Positions 6,801 through 7,433 of a DNA stretch of 7,433 nucleotides are shown here, in pieces. The DNA lies in contig JAGNMT010000166.1 of NCBI GenBank assembly GCA_017991025.1, forward strand, positions 1 through 7,433, given 5' to 3'. The stretch is from Verrucomicrobiales bacterium. Its GTDB lineage: Bacteria > Verrucomicrobiota > Verrucomicrobiia > Verrucomicrobiales > DEV007. The notes beneath the pieces are model-generated. The model was not told the origin of the DNA, made no database searches, and saw only the letters and a list, made by a program, of their open reading frames with translations. The first letter of the stretch is position 1, and each line of letters begins with the position of its first letter. The translations under genes and the position numbers were made by a program.

Positions 6801-7197
6801 CGGGCCGGCAATTGAAGCAACGCAGCACTCCACTACCAGAGGATTAGTCGAATTTCGAAAACAGCCAGGCGGGCTGTTGACCTTGAGCGTCAAAAGCCAC
6901 AATGACTACATAACAACCATCAATGTGGACAACTCTGGGCGACAAGTTGTCACAGCTTGCACAATGGGAAGTTTGCGTATTTGGGAATTGTTAGTAGTAA
7001 ACGAACTTCCACCCAAATGGTTCCCTACGTTCCTACGCATGATGGCGCAGCGTAAACACGACGAGAATGGAAGTCTGGTGGATTTACCATCAAATGAGTT
7101 TATCGCGGTGCACTCGGAAGTTAAAGATGCCATAGCACGGGATTGCTCCCGCTATGGAAGAATTGCCCGTCGTTTTCTCATCGCAGCTGAGGAGTGA
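3889..7197 (+). CDS. Membrane-anchored TIR domain / WD40 beta-propeller protein
   Basis: This 1102-residue protein has an N-terminal TIR domain at about 15-135: FISYRH at 19-24, FRDEEELP at 70-77, then SPRAVASAYVASEI at 101-114. Glu113 sits where NAD-cleaving TIR enzymes carry their catalytic glutamate. A conserved-looking juxtamembrane stretch (LKIVAGVLGVPLGTLTQRD, 227-245) leads to basic residues and one transmembrane helix at about 263-282. A helical, TPR-like linker (283-344) follows. Residues 345 to about 1040 hold about fifteen WD40-like units closing with LWD/VWE-type pairs, the last at W1032; the unit near 690 is degenerate. That would suit two seven-bladed propellers plus an extra unit. 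A charged 60-residue tail has no known motif. With no signal peptide, the TIR side is probably cytoplasmic; a single helix would then put the propellers outside the membrane, unless the helix is a hairpin or is not inserted. The start is ATG 3889, or ATG 3895 in frame. NAD cleavage and ligand sensing by the propellers are inferences. Confidence 0.93.
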   Translation: MCMKSDWSNAGPIRTFWCFISYRHADNMEPGRQWATWLHQALETYEVPNDLVGTVNDRGEVIPARIFPVFRDEEELPVDAELISPIYRALDNSKYLLVICSPRAVASAYVASEILYFKQLGREDRVLAAIVDGEPNVTQDLDKQVRGFRVVNECFPEPLRHKVDREGRLLRENTEPIAADFRLDEGGQGWCSPEAYRLDLQKDRELGAKTVEAKVAVYQKRLELMKLKIVAGVLGVPLGTLTQRDKAYQLQLAQRRARVLRRWLSAVTLLAVTALIAGGMAFQQSDRRRLLLREAARSDHSRAQELVDSNQKRDALACLARSIDYDPASTLAAEAATILLNGWDLPVMTINKDGERLATSTDGSLILIQAKGRNPVILDVKTGKIITTLQTAGKDIGFESFSPDNQQLLATGEDETYQLWSVKSGEVLSSFKLDLLLSRIIFSPDGSCFAALIADAETVAVYDAATGKVRAKLEGHQEFIRMFQFSQDGRKLVTASSDGTAKLWDASAGKLLTTLNEFDGPAGNERYVGGVEQYVELSLNNSQALTFGWKDFSVHVWNTQSGKPERHLEHKGMVEETVFSPDGSYIAVGAQYIGYIWETATGRKVAELLGHQDFVTKVQFSRDGQRLLTVSDDHVAKLWDVESGQLLQSLPMYSDQDNPEWTLTERGEITASISAKNRVMVMTATGGLGLELVGHQGPIRTAVFSTDGTRLLTATGYDKYREIEDRTARVWSTSSGELLCTLPNMDSGFYSESKLKLNADGRRIFSSLENEDKNRVWLWDVDAGAAVEGLSQSNDAPNVGEFSSDGRFLLTDSNTVWDAKKGEMLFPLRGAGTDYFRENEPRDGIARFSADGNQIISTGGGALAWVWDTSTGSIRSTLQGHQSRVTHATFSPNGKRVATASSDKSVRVWETSTGNALAKIEGFSEKIHGLAYTPDGGSIKVTGKQTTLWNAKNGKPLSFLGSDADFSEEEHGPAIEATQHSTTRGLVEFRKQPGGLLTLSVKSHNDYITTINVDNSGRQVVTACTMGSLRIWELLVVNELPPKWFPTFLRMMAQRKHDENGSLVDLPSNEFIAVHSEVKDAIARDCSRYGRIARRFLIAAEE

Positions 7198-7218
7198 TTT
7201 CTATTAGAACCTACCTGA

Positions 7219-7278
7219 ACCCCCTCTATTCCCGGCCTTGCGGCGGGGCGGGTGCGGATGGAATGAAAAAGCGATTCC
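7219..7278. repeat. 60-bp structured intergenic repeat, copy 2
   Basis: This second copy of the 3768-3827 repeat begins 22 bases after the TIR/WD40 stop codon. The outer stem is kept: ATTCC (7228-7232) pairs with GGAAT (7260-7264), where the first copy has ATCCC/GGGAT. One C-G pair has thus become T-A through changes on both sides. An alternative GGAAT/ATTCC hairpin (7260-7264 with 7274-7278) encloses the conserved A-run. It could act as a 3' processing or stability element for the TIR transcript, but there is no U-tract. Confidence 0.75.
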
Positions 7279-7319
7279 CAATTGATCGATTCTGTTCATA
7301 TCACAGGGGGGGGCGAACG

Positions 7320-7346
7320 ATTCCGGAGCGGAATAGCAGAAATTTT
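7320..7346 (+). terminator. Weak hairpin with downstream T-run
   Basis: ATTCCG (7320-7325) pairs perfectly with CGGAAT (7329-7334) around GAG, and TTTTT follows at 7342-7346 after seven bases. The short stem and gap make it a poor intrinsic terminator, but it is the best candidate for ending the TIR/WD40 transcript. A run of eight G (7306-7313) lies just upstream. Confidence 0.3.
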
Positions 7347-7409
7347 TGAGGCGCAGTGACGTCGCCCAATTTCATTGACCGCCTCGGTTGGGAAAGAGAT
7401 GATCCTGCC

Positions 7410-7433
7410 ATGCCGATTCATTTTAACTCCCGC
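7410..7433 (+). CDS. Possible start of the next gene, cut by window edge
   Basis: ATG 7410 opens eight codons (MPIHFNSR) to the edge. A purine-rich GGGAAAGAG (7390-7398) lies about eleven bases upstream. TTGACC (7375-7380) could be a -35 box, but the GATGAT seventeen bases on is a poor -10. Too little is visible to identify a product. Confidence 0.3.

Noticed and set aside
7319..7331. 13-base match (GATTCCGGAGCGG) to the 5' half of tRNA-Tyr (2815-2827), suggesting an attachment site.
   Set aside because: It matches the D-arm side and not the tRNA 3' end normally used for integration. It is explained by the local ATTCCG/CGGAAT hairpin, and a match this long is not rare by chance in this window.
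7297..7420. Minus-strand 41-codon frame in the right-hand intergenic region.
   Set aside because: It runs through the G8 tract and the hairpin, has no recognisable sequence and lacks support for a start.

Overview
The window looks like chromosomal DNA from a moderately GC-rich Gram-negative bacterium. Verrucomicrobiota is my best guess, from the style of the small zinc-ribbon protein and the large TIR/WD40 protein, but this is inference and no sequence here proves it. The left third is conserved housekeeping DNA, and the rest looks like accessory DNA.

Left (1-2435): the N-terminal two thirds of mfd, the transcription-repair coupling factor, on the minus strand and running off the left edge. 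It is followed by an AT-rich gap, about 95 bp of it clearly non-coding, that separates it from a divergent plus-strand gene. Middle (2436-2894): a 78-residue protein with two CxxC pairs, then an isolated tRNA-Tyr(GTA) with an encoded CCA end and a perfect 8-bp hairpin just upstream. Next comes about 400 bp (2895-3300) with no gene I can defend on either strand, apart from a possible 18-codon leader ORF.

Right (3301-7433): a short chimeric-looking ORF joins the start of an HNH-type zinc motif to a small beta-rich domain. After it come a tiny overlapping ORF and then a very large gene of 1102 residues. Its protein has an N-terminal TIR domain, one transmembrane helix and about fifteen WD40-like repeats. 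The large gene sits between two copies of a 60-bp structured repeat (51 of 60 identical, with one compensatory base-pair change). A possible next gene starts at the extreme right edge.

How the genes might work together: the TIR/WD40 protein is the only candidate signalling or defence component. Its layout suggests a membrane-anchored TIR effector controlled by a beta-propeller sensor. Nothing in the window shows a dedicated partner such as a STAND ATPase, a cyclic-nucleotide synthase or a second effector, so a complete multigene system is not demonstrated.
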